The notes: generated by a model not told the origin, from the letters alone. A stretch of 54,259 nt of DNA from Ellagibacter isourolithinifaciens (GCF_008831035.1 NZ_WAJR01000013.1:1-54259), one strand, 5' to 3'. Counted from the first letter of the stretch, positions 8,282 through 17,198 are shown. A program made the numbers and translations.

Positions 8282-9781
8282 TTACGCGATATTGGCCGTG
8301 CTTTCGCGCTGCTTGCGGTGTTCGCGGCGCTCCCGCTTCGTCATGAGCGATTCGGGCAGTTCGCGGCGGCCTTGCTCTGCAAGCTTGCGCATGTCGGTGT
8401 CGGCCATGCCCTGCGTGAGGTCGTTTTTGCGCTTGTCGTAGAGCGGGTCGCCCTCGTCGTTCCAAATGCGCTCGGCGACAGGCGTCCATTCCGCGATGGA
8501 GTCATGGCATTTCGCGCAGAGATCCTCTGCGCTTTCTTTCTCCTGAAGGTCGGTGGAATGCGCGCCGGCGCGCTTCACCATGTCGGCGAGCAGCCCTTCG
8601 TTTTCCAAGATGGGGCATGGCTTGAGTAGGTTGTCGTTGAAGGGCTGGCCCTCGTAATACTGCATGAACAGAGGGGAGCGCAGCGCGTCGAGAAGGCTTG
8701 TTTCCCGAATGTTGACATTCGCGTAATGTGCGAACACGCACGGCTCCACATCGCCTGCGGCGTTGATGTGCAAGTAGCGGCGCCCGCCGGCGATGCAGCC
8801 GCCGACGAACTCGCCGTCGTTCTGGAAGTCAAGCGTGAACAGGGGCTTCTTCTCGCGCATCTCGCGGATGAAGCGGTAGAGGTGCTCGCGCTGGTCGGCG
8901 TGCACCATAAGCGAGGTGGGCGAGCCGACGCCAACGGGCATGTACGTGAAGACCCACGCGAAAAGAGCCCCCTTCTCGATGAGCCAGTCGAAGAACTCCT
9001 CGCTGGCGATGGAGCTTGCGTTGGCGCTGGTATAGCAGCATGACACGCCGAAGGGCAGGCCGTTTTCGCGCAGGAGCTCCATGGCGCGGGACACCTTGGC
9101 GTACGTTCCCTCGCCGCGGCGGGCGTCTGTGGCCTCCTCGAAGCCCTCGACGCTGATGGCGGGCACAAAGTTCGCGACGCGAATCATATCCTGCACGAAC
9201 TCCTCGTCGATGAGCGTCGCGTTGGTGAACGACAGGAACGCGCAATCGGGATGCGCTTCGCATAGGTTGATGAGGTCGTGCTTGCGGACGAGCGGCTCGC
9301 CGCCGGTGTAGATGTAGACGTGGGTTCCCAGCTTGACGCCCTGGTTGATGATGGAATCGATTTCCTCGTAGGTGAGGTTTTGCTTGTGGCCGTATTCCGC
9401 TGCCCAGCATCCGGTGCAGCGCAGATTGCAGGCGCTCGTCGGATCGAGCAGGATGGCCCAGGGAATGTTGCAGTGGTACTGATCGCGCATCGCTTCCTGC
9501 TTCGGCCATGCGAGCATGTTCGCGTCAACGATGAATGTCTTGATGAGGCGGTCTCTGACCTGGGGATTCATGTCGGTGAGAATCTTCATGATAAGTTGAT
9601 ACCAATTCGATTCGTCATCGATTGCCTGGTGGAAGGCGGCGCGTTGGGTGGGGAACACGTCGTCGGGCGCAACTTTGTCGATCATGTCCATGATCTTCGC
9701 GACATTTCGCTCGGGATTTTCAAGTAGGTAGTCGATGGCTTTGTTGAGGGCTGCCCGCTTGATCTGGTCGGTTGCTTTCAT
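8282..9781 (-). CDS. Radical SAM protein with C-terminal Cys-rich (SPASM-like) region
   Basis: A 499-residue radical SAM enzyme. The cluster motif CNLRCTGC (C-x3-C-x2-C, about residues 117-124) is followed by YIYTGGEPL, which binds SAM. An N-terminal all-helical region (about 1-100) precedes it. The C-terminal half contains GGCIAGGRRYLHINAAGDVEPC and CAKC, which could bind an auxiliary cluster. The tail is basic (MTKRERREHRKQRES). GGGAGG lies 9 bases upstream of ATG. The gene is divergent from a TetR regulator over a 158-base AT-rich promoter region, so it is likely regulated by it. Its substrate is unknown; the family is widespread in anaerobes. Confidence 0.85.
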   Translation of the reverse strand: MKATDQIKRAALNKAIDYLLENPERNVAKIMDMIDKVAPDDVFPTQRAAFHQAIDDESNWYQLIMKILTDMNPQVRDRLIKTFIVDANMLAWPKQEAMRDQYHCNIPWAILLDPTSACNLRCTGCWAAEYGHKQNLTYEEIDSIINQGVKLGTHVYIYTGGEPLVRKHDLINLCEAHPDCAFLSFTNATLIDEEFVQDMIRVANFVPAISVEGFEEATDARRGEGTYAKVSRAMELLRENGLPFGVSCCYTSANASSIASEEFFDWLIEKGALFAWVFTYMPVGVGSPTSLMVHADQREHLYRFIREMREKKPLFTLDFQNDGEFVGGCIAGGRRYLHINAAGDVEPCVFAHYANVNIRETSLLDALRSPLFMQYYEGQPFNDNLLKPCPILENEGLLADMVKRAGAHSTDLQEKESAEDLCAKCHDSIAEWTPVAERIWNDEGDPLYDKRKNDLTQGMADTDMRKLAEQGRRELPESLMTKRERREHRKQRESTANIA

Positions 9782-9939
9782 AGTGTTGTACCTCCCATAA
9801 AATTATTCAACAAATGTGGAATAACTCTCTTAAGCGTGAGTATAGGTCGATGAAATAAAAATACAAGTGACAAATAAACAACGTTTGTGGTAAAACCTGC
9901 AGATGAAGTTATGCTGTCCATTTTTTGCGAGGGAGAGAT
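9782..9939. promoter_or_regulatory. Divergent promoter region with direct repeats
   Basis: An AT-rich 158-base region lies between the divergent radical SAM and TetR genes. Two 18-base direct repeats, CAAC-n3-TGTGG-n-A-n-AAC type, sit at 9808-9825 and 9879-9896 (14 of 18 positions identical). They are candidates for the TetR operator sites controlling both directions. Confidence 0.5.
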
Positions 9940-10617
9940 ATGGGCGACGTGGGGGAGAAGATGGCGAACGAGATTCAGCCGACTGGAGAGGGAGCCGCCT
10001 GTCGGGAATCCGGGGAGCGCACGGCGCCCGACCGCCGTGTTGTGCGCACGCGAAAGGCGATCCGCCAGGCGTTTTTGACCCTCATGCAGGAGACGGAGTA
10101 CCAAAAGATTACCATCACCGGAATTGCCCGCGAGGCGGACATCGACCGGAAGACGTTCTATCTGCACTACCAGTCGGTCGAGGATCTGGCGAACGAGATC
10201 GTGCAGGACGAGGCGGACCGGATCGTGCGCACATGCCTGGACTCCCTCGAGAACAGCGACGACGGCGAGAACGTGGTCGACCTGTTCAAACGGCTTTCGC
10301 TGGGGCTGGCGCCCGACCTAAAGAGCATGAAGCTCATTGCCTCGCACACTCCCTACGAGCTCGTTTTGAAGAAGCTGGAATCGTCGCTTACTGCGTCGCT
10401 TATCGAGCAGGACACGCTTGGCCTGAAGAAGTTGGGGCCGTATCTCGATTTCTGCGTCGCGTATTTCAGTGCGGGGCTCGTGGCGGTGATTCGCCGCTGG
10501 ATCTTAGACGAGTCGGAGATTCCCCTCGAGGATATCGCCCAGGTGACGCACGCGCTCGTCCATAGCGGTCTTGACGGCATCGTGCGGACTGTGGCCGAGG
10601 GCGGCGTAAAGGAATAG
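9940..10617 (+). CDS. TetR/AcrR family transcriptional regulator
   Basis: A 225-residue TetR-type regulator. The N-terminal helix-turn-helix is at about residues 35-80 (RTRKAIRQAFLTLM, then GIAREADIDRKTFYLHY). The rest is the helical ligand/dimerisation domain, ending with a TetR_C-like segment (FSAGLVAVIRRWILDE). The start at 9940 is chosen because GAGGGAGAG lies just upstream. It is divergent from the radical SAM gene and is the likely regulator of that gene and itself. The ligand is unknown. Confidence 0.88.
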   Translation: MGDVGEKMANEIQPTGEGAACRESGERTAPDRRVVRTRKAIRQAFLTLMQETEYQKITITGIAREADIDRKTFYLHYQSVEDLANEIVQDEADRIVRTCLDSLENSDDGENVVDLFKRLSLGLAPDLKSMKLIASHTPYELVLKKLESSLTASLIEQDTLGLKKLGPYLDFCVAYFSAGLVAVIRRWILDESEIPLEDIAQVTHALVHSGLDGIVRTVAEGGVKE

Positions 10618-10720
10618 CCCCGCGTCCCTCGTGTCCGTTTGCACGGCTGAGCTGTGTGCATTTGGTTTAAGGCCCGCTCGCGCCATGCCACCTCGCGTAT
10701 ACTGGGAAACAACTTGAACT

Positions 10721-10829
10721 GAGCATTCTGAATGGGGCGGGGCGGCGACATGTTCCGAACCTGGTCAGGTCCGGGAGGAAGCAGCCATAAGGGGCCTCTG
10801 ACGAGCGCCCTGTCCTATTCAGAATGCTC
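10721..10829 (+). ncRNA. ffs: Signal recognition particle RNA (small bacterial type)
   Basis: The core has the universally conserved SRP domain IV motifs GGTCAGGTCCGGGAGG and AAGCAGCC (10763-10791). The flanks pair over a long stem: GAGCATTCTGAAT (10721-10733) with ATTCAGAATGCTC (10817-10829). This gives about 109 bases of the compact 4.5S type. The RNA binds Ffh to target nascent membrane proteins. Confidence 0.93.
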
Positions 10830-10835
10830 TATCTT

Positions 10836-10862
10836 GCAGGCGGCCACGAGCCGCCTGCTTGC
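10836..10862 (+). terminator. Terminator-like hairpin after SRP RNA
   Basis: A 9-bp perfect stem GCAGGCGGC (10836-10844) / GCCGCCTGC (10850-10858) is followed by TTGCTG. It lies 7 bases after the SRP RNA and upstream of the DedA ribosome-binding site. The T-run is weak. Confidence 0.55.
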
Positions 10863-10890
10863 TGCATGGGCCTCTTCTTGTAAGGACGCT

Positions 10891-11574
10891 ATGGACATCA
10901 TCAACTTCTTCGTCAGTCTCCTTTCCGACCCCCGCTCGGCGATTGCAGGGTGGATTGTGGCGTTGGGCGCCGCATGGGTGTACACCCCGTTGTTCCTGAT
11001 CGTGTTTGTGGAGACGGGCCTTGTGTTCTTCCCGTTTCTGCCAGGCGACTCGCTTTTGTTTGCGGCCGGCGTCTTCTCGGCTGACGGGGGCGGTCTGCAC
11101 CTGTGGGCGACGCTCATCGTGTTCTACGCCGCCGCCATCTTGGGCAACACGTCCAACTACTGGATAGCCCGCTTCTTCGGCAAGCGCATCATCGACTCGG
11201 GGAAGATCAAGGCGCTCACGCCCGAGCGTATGGCGAAGCTCGACCACTTCTTCGAGCGCTACGGCGGGCTGACTATCGTGATCACGCGCTTCATGCCTTT
11301 CTTCCGTACGTTCGCCCCGTTCATTGCGGGCACCGGCCACATGAATTTCGGCAAGTTCACGCTGTTCAACGCGATTGGCGGCATTTCTTGGGTCTCGCTG
11401 TTCGTTTTGGTGGGATACTTCTTCGGTGGCATTCCGTTTGTGCAAGAGCACTTCGAGATCATCGTTTTGGGCATCGTCGCGGTATCGGTGGCCCCTGCGT
11501 TTATCGGTGCGGTGAAGGCTGCGATGAGTTCGAAGAAGGGCGACAAGGCCAAAAACGCCAAGCACGCGAAATAA
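10891..11574 (+). CDS. DedA family membrane protein
   Basis: A 227-residue SNARE-associated/DedA (VTT) integral membrane protein of the family that includes lipid scramblases and transporters for undecaprenyl phosphate. It shows the typical FFPFLPGDSLLFAAG motif (about residues 47-61), the GNTSNYWIARFFG segment, and TRFMPFFRTFAPFIAGTG (about 133-150), with several hydrophobic helices and a Lys-rich C-terminus. Start at 10891 with AAGGA upstream. It lies between the SRP RNA gene and dnaX. Specific substrate not inferable. Confidence 0.9.
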   Translation: MDIINFFVSLLSDPRSAIAGWIVALGAAWVYTPLFLIVFVETGLVFFPFLPGDSLLFAAGVFSADGGGLHLWATLIVFYAAAILGNTSNYWIARFFGKRIIDSGKIKALTPERMAKLDHFFERYGGLTIVITRFMPFFRTFAPFIAGTGHMNFGKFTLFNAIGGISWVSLFVLVGYFFGGIPFVQEHFEIIVLGIVAVSVAPAFIGAVKAAMSSKKGDKAKNAKHAK

Positions 11575-11663
11575 TGCCGACACGTGCCGGCGAGGGGCGA
11601 TCGGTCCCGGATACGAGGAGGCACGTGTCCGAGCTTCTATCAATACGACGAACTCTTTCCAGG

Positions 11664-11690
11664 AGCGTCCGGCAACCCCGGGCGCTTCTT
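11664..11690 (+). terminator. Terminator after the DedA gene
   Basis: Stem AGCGTCCGG (11664-11672) / CCGGGCGCT (11678-11686) with one G-T pair, followed by TCTTCT. Confidence 0.6.
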
Positions 11691-11691
11691 C

Positions 11692-11697
11692 TATAAT
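11692..11697 (+). promoter_or_regulatory. -10 promoter element of dnaX
   Basis: A consensus TATAAT within CTATAATGG, 58 bases before the dnaX start codon. No convincing -35 box. The identical CTATAATGG string recurs before rseP and the CmpB-family gene. Confidence 0.55.
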
Positions 11698-11754
11698 GGA
11701 GCGAAATGAACCGGGCGCCTTGCGCGCCGCATACGAATGCGAAGGACTCGCGCG

Positions 11755-14253
11755 ATGTCGGAAGCTTTATACCGTAAATATCGCCCCCAGACGTTTGAGG
11801 ACGTGGTGGGCCAAGAGCATATCGAGCGCACCATCAAAAATGCCATTGAACAGGATAAAGTCAGTCATGCATACCTGTTCTGCGGCCCGCGCGGCACGGG
11901 TAAGACGACCACTGCCCGCCTGCTTGCGAAGGCGCTTTTATGCGAGGGTGGCCCGACTGCAGACCCCGACGGAACGTGCGAGGACTGCCAGCTTATCGCC
12001 GCGGGAGAGCACCCCGACGTCTACGAGCTCGATGCGGCAAGCCGCACGGGCGTCGACAACGTCCGCGAGGAGATCATCAACCGCGTGCAGTTCGCGCCGA
12101 CGCGCGGGCGCTACAAGGTCTACATCATCGATGAGGTCCACATGCTCTCGGTGGCAGCGTTCAACGCGCTGCTGAAGACGCTCGAGGAGCCGCCGAGCCA
12201 TGTGGTGTTCATTCTGGCGACGACCGACCCGCAGAAGGTTCCCGAGACCATCCATTCCCGCTGCCAGCGATTCGATTTCCGCCGCATCTCCGCCGAGGCT
12301 ATGGTCGCGCGTTTGGGTGCGGTATGCGTGTCCGAAGGGGTCGAGTTCGAGGGCGAGGCGCTCGATTTGATCGCGCATCGCGCGGAAGGCGGCCTTCGCA
12401 ACGCGCTCACCTCCCTCGAGCAGATCATCGCGTTCGGCGAGGGCAAGGTGACGCTTGCGGGTGCCGAGGCGATGCTCGGGTCGCTCGATTCGAGCGAGAT
12501 GTCCGAAATCATGAACGCGGTCGGCACCCGTGATGCTGCAGCGTGCTTCCGCTGGACGGCGCAATATGTGGAAACAGGCGCCGACCTGGCCCGATTTGTG
12601 GGCGATATGGCTGAGCGCGTGCGCAACCTGTACGTGATGTCGCTTGTGGGCGCCGACGTGGCGCTGGAGGTGTCCGAGTCCGAGCGCCGAGAGCTCACAA
12701 GCGAGTTGCCGTTGTTCGGCCCCGATCGCCTGGCGCGCTTGCTCGGCGTTTTGGGCGATCTGTCGGCCGAGTTGAAGACGTCCACCAATCCTCGCCTGTC
12801 GTTCGAGATTGCGCTTACGCGCATGGTGCGGCCCGACAGCGACCTGACGCTCGAGGCGCTCGCCGAGCGCATCGAGGCGCTCGAGTCGGGGTATTCGGCC
12901 TGTTCGCGGGTGATTGCCCCTGCTGCCGCTCCCGCCGCCGTCGCTCCCGCTGCTGCTGCGGCGACGGGTGCGCCGTCGGAGCCGAGCGCCCGGGCGCATC
13001 GGGGAGCGGCGAGCTCGGCGGGCTCGGCGATGGGGCAGGCAGGCGCGTCGTTTGATTCCCCCCATGCCCGCACCGCGGCAAGTGAAATGCCGGCTTCGCA
13101 AGAGGCTGCCTCTCGGGGGGCGGGCTCTCCCGCGGGGGGCTTCCAGGCGTCGGTCGAGGCTGTTCCTGCCGTGAACGCAGCGACGGCTGCGGCGGCGACC
13201 GAAGCGGCGCCCCGTGAGAACGCCGCTTCGACGGCTGCTGCGGTTGCTGGCGCTTCCGCAGTATGTGGCGCGATTCCCGCTGAGCTTGTGGGCACGCTGC
13301 GCAACGAGGCGGCGCTGCAGCGCATCTGGAGTTCGGCCATCGCCTCGCTCAAGAAGAGCAAGGCGGCCTACGGCGTGCTCTTCTTGAACACGAAGGCTGT
13401 GCTCGACGAGGGCCGCGGTATGCTCGTCATCGAGTTCCCCGTGGAAAACGCCTTTGCGTTCAATGCTGTGCAGAAGCCCGACGTGCAGGACGCCGTTTCT
13501 GCGGCGCTCGCGCAGTCGTGCGGTGCGGCAATCCCGTTTGCCTTCTCGAAGGGCCCTTCCCAGGGTGCAAGCGCGGCGGCGGCCCCGTCCGCTTCCTCGT
13601 CAGGGGTCTCTGCTCGATCGGCGACGCAGCAAGCGCAGCCTCGGGCGTCCCATGCTGAAAGACCAAGCGCCGCTCGCGAGGCCGCAGCTGCGGCGATGCG
13701 CGCGGTTCGGGAGCGAGAGGCGGCTGCGGCGTCTGCTGAACCTGCGCGCTCGACGGCTCGACAGCCCGTTTCATCTGCGAATGCGCGCCAGGCAAGCCCG
13801 CAGGTACGCGAGCCGCAGATGCGGGGCGCCCAGAACACGGGCGCGTTCGTTCCCGAGCCAGACTCCGTTCCGCTCGATGCATACGGCGACGCTCCCTACG
13901 ACGAGCCGGTCCCCTATGGCGACGAGGACGCGTTCGTCGGGGATGCTCCCGCGTATTCTGCCGCGCCGGCTTCCCCTGCTAAACGACGCGACGACCGGGA
14001 AGCCCGCCGCTCGCCGGCCGCAGCTTCCTCCGTGCCTGACTTCAACCGCATGGCACGTGAGGCGGCGGCGCGAACCTCGGCGGCGGCTGGCCTTCCCCCT
14101 GAGCCGACCGATGCGAACACGTCGGCGTCGATCGACGCGACCGGTCCGAACGGCGAGCCTGCGGGCAGCGAGTTCGGCTCGCCCGATGACCTGGCCGCTA
14201 TGCTCGCAGCGGGAGGTTTCGAGGGCTCGCGCGTCGAAGAAGTGAGAGAATAG
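11755..14253 (+). CDS. dnaX: DNA polymerase III subunit gamma/tau
   Basis: An 832-residue clamp-loader subunit. The N-terminal AAA+ domain (about residues 1-230) has Walker A GPRGTGKTTTARLLAKAL, the zinc-binding cysteines (CEGG...CEDCQ, about 63-80), IIDEVHML and the SRC arginine-finger motif HSRCQRFDFR. The collar domain runs to about 370. A long Ala/Ser/Pro-rich segment follows (about 385-505). A folded segment with AALQRIWSSAIASLKKSKAAYG and VLFLNTKAVLDE (about 520-600) resembles the tau C-terminal region, and a second low-complexity tail ends the protein. Start at 11755 with AAGGA upstream. ybaB and recR follow, the classic order. No obvious slippery site for gamma production was seen. 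Confidence 0.96.
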   Translation: MSEALYRKYRPQTFEDVVGQEHIERTIKNAIEQDKVSHAYLFCGPRGTGKTTTARLLAKALLCEGGPTADPDGTCEDCQLIAAGEHPDVYELDAASRTGVDNVREEIINRVQFAPTRGRYKVYIIDEVHMLSVAAFNALLKTLEEPPSHVVFILATTDPQKVPETIHSRCQRFDFRRISAEAMVARLGAVCVSEGVEFEGEALDLIAHRAEGGLRNALTSLEQIIAFGEGKVTLAGAEAMLGSLDSSEMSEIMNAVGTRDAAACFRWTAQYVETGADLARFVGDMAERVRNLYVMSLVGADVALEVSESERRELTSELPLFGPDRLARLLGVLGDLSAELKTSTNPRLSFEIALTRMVRPDSDLTLEALAERIEALESGYSACSRVIAPAAAPAAVAPAAAAATGAPSEPSARAHRGAASSAGSAMGQAGASFDSPHARTAASEMPASQEAASRGAGSPAGGFQASVEAVPAVNAATAAAATEAAPRENAASTAAAVAGASAVCGAIPAELVGTLRNEAALQRIWSSAIASLKKSKAAYGVLFLNTKAVLDEGRGMLVIEFPVENAFAFNAVQKPDVQDAVSAALAQSCGAAIPFAFSKGPSQGASAAAAPSASSSGVSARSATQQAQPRASHAERPSAAREAAAAAMRAVREREAAAASAEPARSTARQPVSSANARQASPQVREPQMRGAQNTGAFVPEPDSVPLDAYGDAPYDEPVPYGDEDAFVGDAPAYSAAPASPAKRRDDREARRSPAAASSVPDFNRMAREAAARTSAAAGLPPEPTDANTSASIDATGPNGEPAGSEFGSPDDLAAMLAAGGFEGSRVEEVRE

Positions 14254-14336
14254 CCCGACAGATAAGACGGGTTTTGCCCCGACAACGCGTTTTCGCGCGG
14301 GGCGTCGATACGTAAAGAACACTACCAGGAGGAAAA

Positions 14337-14678
14337 ATGGCGAAACGAGGCGGATTCCCCGGCGGCATGGGCAACATGGGCGCTATGATGAAGCAGGCTC
14401 AGAAGATGCAGGCCGAGCTCGCGAAGGCACAGGAGGAAGTGAAGACGATGTCGTTCGAGGCTACGGCCGGTGGCGGCATGGTGAAAGTCACGGCGCTCGG
14501 CGACAACACGATCCAGTCCATCGTGATCGACCCCGAGGCTGTCGACCCAGAGGATGTCGAGATGCTGGAGGACATGGTCCTCGCTGCGGTGAACGAAGCG
14601 CTTCGCGGTGTCTCCGACATGGCGGCCGCCCGCATGAGCGCGGCGACCGGCGGCATGAACATCCCCGGCTTGGTGTAG
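14337..14678 (+). CDS. ybaB: YbaB/EbfC family nucleoid-associated protein
   Basis: A 113-residue small DNA-binding protein with the family core: MMKQAQKMQAELAKAQEE helix, then VKVTALGDNTIQSIVIDPEAVD and a C-terminal helix. The Gly/Met-rich N-terminus (GGFPGGMGNMGAMMKQ) is typical. A perfect AGGAGG sits 4-9 bases upstream. It lies between dnaX and recR, the usual operon. Confidence 0.94.
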   Translation: MAKRGGFPGGMGNMGAMMKQAQKMQAELAKAQEEVKTMSFEATAGGGMVKVTALGDNTIQSIVIDPEAVDPEDVEMLEDMVLAAVNEALRGVSDMAAARMSAATGGMNIPGLV

Positions 14679-14687
14679 GCGCTTTTC

Positions 14688-15284
14688 GTGAACTCCGCAC
14701 CTGCGATTCAGAAGCTTCTCGATGAGCTCGAGCGTCTTCCTGGCGTTGGGCCGAAGTCCGCGCAGCGCATGGCGTATTGGATCTTGAACACCGATCGCGC
14801 GACGGCGCTGCGCTTGGCTCAGTCGATCATCGAGGTGAAGGACACCGTGCATTTCTGCTCGCGGTGCTTCAACTATGCGGAAGGCGACGTGTGCGAGATC
14901 TGCGCGTCGACCAAGCGCGACGGCGGCATCATTTGCGTGGTGAGCGAGCCACGCGACATTCCCCCCATCGAGCGCACGGGCGTTTTCGGGGGCGTATACC
15001 ATGTGCTCGGGGGCGCGTTGTCGCCTCTCGAGGGCATCGGTCCTGATGACTTGCATGTGGCCGAGCTTATGGCGCGATTGGGCAGCGAGGGCGTGAGGGA
15101 AGTGGTGCTCGCGACCAATCCCAACGTCGAGGGGGAGACGACGGCGTCGTATCTTGCTCGACTCATCAAGCCCCTGGGTGTGAAGGTGACGCGCTTGGCG
15201 AGCGGCTTGCCTGTCGGTGGCGACTTGGAGTTCGCCGACGAGGTGACGCTCGGTCGTGCCCTCGAGGCGAGGCGCGAGCTTTAG
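14688..15284 (+). CDS. recR: Recombination protein RecR
   Basis: A 198-residue RecFOR-pathway protein that helps load RecA at gaps. It has the N-terminal HhH motif LERLPGVGPKSAQRMAYW, the C4 zinc finger CSRC...CEIC (about residues 57-72), and a Toprim domain from about residue 80 (IICVVSEPRDIPPIERTG). GTG start at 14688, 9 bases after the ybaB stop. Confidence 0.95.
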   Translation: MNSAPAIQKLLDELERLPGVGPKSAQRMAYWILNTDRATALRLAQSIIEVKDTVHFCSRCFNYAEGDVCEICASTKRDGGIICVVSEPRDIPPIERTGVFGGVYHVLGGALSPLEGIGPDDLHVAELMARLGSEGVREVVLATNPNVEGETTASYLARLIKPLGVKVTRLASGLPVGGDLEFADEVTLGRALEARREL

Positions 15285-15405
15285 CGTTTAGGGGCGGCGT
15301 TTATCGGACAAGGGTGGCAGGCGGTTCCGGCGATGACCCTTGATGGGTCACAAATCGGGACACGGTTGCTTCGTGGGCCAAACTTCAGGTCCTCGTAATG
15401 GCAAA

Positions 15406-15437
15406 AAATAAAGGCTCGCGTTTGCGAGCCTTTATTT
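15406..15437. terminator. Bidirectional rho-independent terminator
   Basis: A perfect 14-bp stem AAATAAAGGCTCGC (15406-15419) / GCGAGCCTTTATTT (15424-15437) with a GTTT loop and T-rich ends on both strands. It lies 120 bases after recR. Confidence 0.85.
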
Positions 15438-15445
15438 GCTTCGTC

Positions 15446-15492
15446 CAACAGTGAGGAACCTGTCCCCTCCAAAAACAGGATTCTCGCTGTTG
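15446..15492. repeat. Imperfect inverted repeat with a GGGGACAGGTTCCTC core
   Basis: Arms 15446-15463 and 15475-15492 pair over 18 bases with 3 mismatches around an 11-base loop. The minus strand reads GGGGACAGGTTCCTCA, a string I associate with REP-like elements near Y1 (RAYT) transposases in several bacteria. That link is recollection and not shown here. Confidence 0.5.
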
Positions 15493-15711
15493 CCGAAGTC
15501 CGAACTGCGTAGTAGATCGTTGCATAGTATAGCACCATTTGGCCGAATGCGCGTAACTCTTTTCATCCTGCTTGAGTGATGCGCCTCGCCTCGAGCGATT
15601 GCGCGATTGGTACCCCGCTCAGCCTCTGGGGATGGTGAAAATCGAACGAATAGATCGAAGTGCGTGCACCTGCCAGGCGAGGTGCATACTCCTTGCCGCT
15701 CCCTTCAGTGA

Positions 15712-15717
15712 TATACT
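15712..15717 (+). promoter_or_regulatory. -10 promoter element for mobB-mobA
   Basis: TATACT 34 bases before the start codon, in a locally AT-richer stretch. The -35 region is weak (TTGCCG is too close). Confidence 0.45.
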
Positions 15718-15750
15718 TTCGCCTTACGGAATAAAGACGGGAGAATCTCA

Positions 15751-17133
15751 ATGGTCAACGTGCCGAGCCCGGCAGTCTCGATCGTCGGGCGCCACAATTC
15801 GGGGAAAACGACCCTCATCGTGAAGCTTATCGAGGAGCTTGTTGCTCGGGGACACGACGTGGGAAGCGTGAAGCATCACAGCCACAAGGGCTTCGATATC
15901 GACTATCCGGGCAAGGATTCCTACCGCCATCGTGAAGCGGGCGCTTCGGAGACTGTCATCGCAGCGCCGGGGCAGATCGCCCGCATGAAGACGCTCAAGG
16001 GCGAGGCGGAATGCTCCGATATCGTGCGAAGCATGCCAGGCCACGATATCGTCGTCGTGGAGGGTTATCGCAAAAGCGGCCTGCCGACCATCGAGCTCAT
16101 GCGTTCGGGAAACGAGGCGGACCAGCGCGTCGCTGAGGCGTTTGCCTTGGGCGCGGAGCGAGGCTGGGCGCTTGGGACCGACTTCACCCAGATTGCGAAA
16201 TGCCTTTTCACGCCCGAGGGCGAGCGCATCGAGGGCGCGGAAGAGTCTTTGGACGACGACCTTCGCAACGACGGGGACCGCGCCGCGCAGGAACTTGCGG
16301 ACGAAGCCCCCGGCGAGCCGGCGGTTGCGGATGCGGAAGATGGCGTCCACCCCGACCTTGCGCGCAAGATGCCCGGCGTGAACACCGTCGCCATCGTGAC
16401 CGATATTCCCCGCGCAATCGAGGCTGCAGCGATTTACGGCATCCCCGCGTTCGACCTTAACGACACGGTTGTCCTCGCCGATTTCGTGGAATCCCATTTC
16501 GTGCGACCGCGCGTGACGGTGGTCATCCAGGCAGGCGGCGAGAGCCGGCGCATGGGCCGCAGCAAGGCGACGGTCCCGTTTTTGGGTCGTCCGCTCATCT
16601 GCCGTCTGGTCGAGCGGCTAAGCCCCGTGGCTGACGACTTAGTCATCACGACTAACGAGCCCGACAACTTGACGTTTTTGCACCAGGAGTTTCCGCAGCT
16701 CAATATCCAGCTTGTGTGCGATATCTTCTCGAGTCGCGGTGCTCTGCCAGGTCTGTACACGGCGCTCCAGGCCGCGCGCAACCCCTACGTCGCTATCGTG
16801 GCGTGCGACATGGTGTTCGCATCGGGCGCCCTCGTGGTCGCCGAGGCGCTGTGCATGAACCAGACCGGGGCCGACGTGGTCGTCCCTGTGAACAAGCACG
16901 GTTTCGAGCCTTTCCACGCGATGTACCGTCGCATGGAGTGCCTGCCTGCCGTGCGCCGTGCGCTCGATCGCGGCGAGAAGCGCGCCCAGTCGTTTTTCGG
17001 GGACGACTCCGTGGTTGTCCACGAGTTCCCGCAAAGTAAGGTGCTCGAGGCGGAGCCGATGGGCGGCTGCTTCATCAACGCGAACACGCCCGATGAACTG
17101 CATGCGCTCGAAGACATGGTGATGGAGGGCTAG
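15751..17133 (+). CDS. MobB-MobA fusion, molybdopterin guanine dinucleotide biosynthesis
   Basis: A 460-residue two-domain protein. Residues about 1-170 are MobB, a GTP-binding adaptor, with P-loop GRHNSGKTT and VVVEGYRKSGLPTIEL. A linker with acidic stretch leads to MobA (about 255-460), the nucleotidyltransferase that adds GMP to molybdopterin: VVIQAGGESRRMGRSK, then VCDIFSSRGALPGLYTAL and VACDM. The cytoplasmic product is the MGD cofactor required by DMSO-reductase-family enzymes such as the two encoded at 42.7-47.9 kb. GGGAG precedes the ATG. It is followed 65 bases later by a ferredoxin-like gene. MobA and MobB are usually separate; the fusion is unusual but not unique. Confidence 0.9.
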   Translation: MVNVPSPAVSIVGRHNSGKTTLIVKLIEELVARGHDVGSVKHHSHKGFDIDYPGKDSYRHREAGASETVIAAPGQIARMKTLKGEAECSDIVRSMPGHDIVVVEGYRKSGLPTIELMRSGNEADQRVAEAFALGAERGWALGTDFTQIAKCLFTPEGERIEGAEESLDDDLRNDGDRAAQELADEAPGEPAVADAEDGVHPDLARKMPGVNTVAIVTDIPRAIEAAAIYGIPAFDLNDTVVLADFVESHFVRPRVTVVIQAGGESRRMGRSKATVPFLGRPLICRLVERLSPVADDLVITTNEPDNLTFLHQEFPQLNIQLVCDIFSSRGALPGLYTALQAARNPYVAIVACDMVFASGALVVAEALCMNQTGADVVVPVNKHGFEPFHAMYRRMECLPAVRRALDRGEKRAQSFFGDDSVVVHEFPQSKVLEAEPMGGCFINANTPDELHALEDMVMEG

Positions 17134-17198
17134 GCTCTCCATCGAGGGGATGGCGCCTCGCCGCAGGTGCGAGGCCCGCGAAAGGCAGTGATCCCAAA

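Larger units (their letters stand above)
15285..15750. other. Intergenic region between recR and the mobB-mobA fusion
   Basis: About 465 bases with no convincing gene. It holds a strong bidirectional terminator (15406-15437), an 18-bp imperfect hairpin (15446-15492) and a likely promoter -10 box (TATACT 15712-15717). No molybdenum-cofactor riboswitch motif was recognised. Confidence 0.6.

Noticed and set aside
11755-14253. Programmed frameshift site in dnaX for gamma production
   Set aside because: No clear A-AAA-AAG-type slippery heptamer with a following stem was found; the long open frame alone does not support it.
15540-15750. Possible molybdenum-cofactor riboswitch upstream of mobB-mobA
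   Set aside because: Looked for the conserved Moco RNA segments; only short chance matches were seen.
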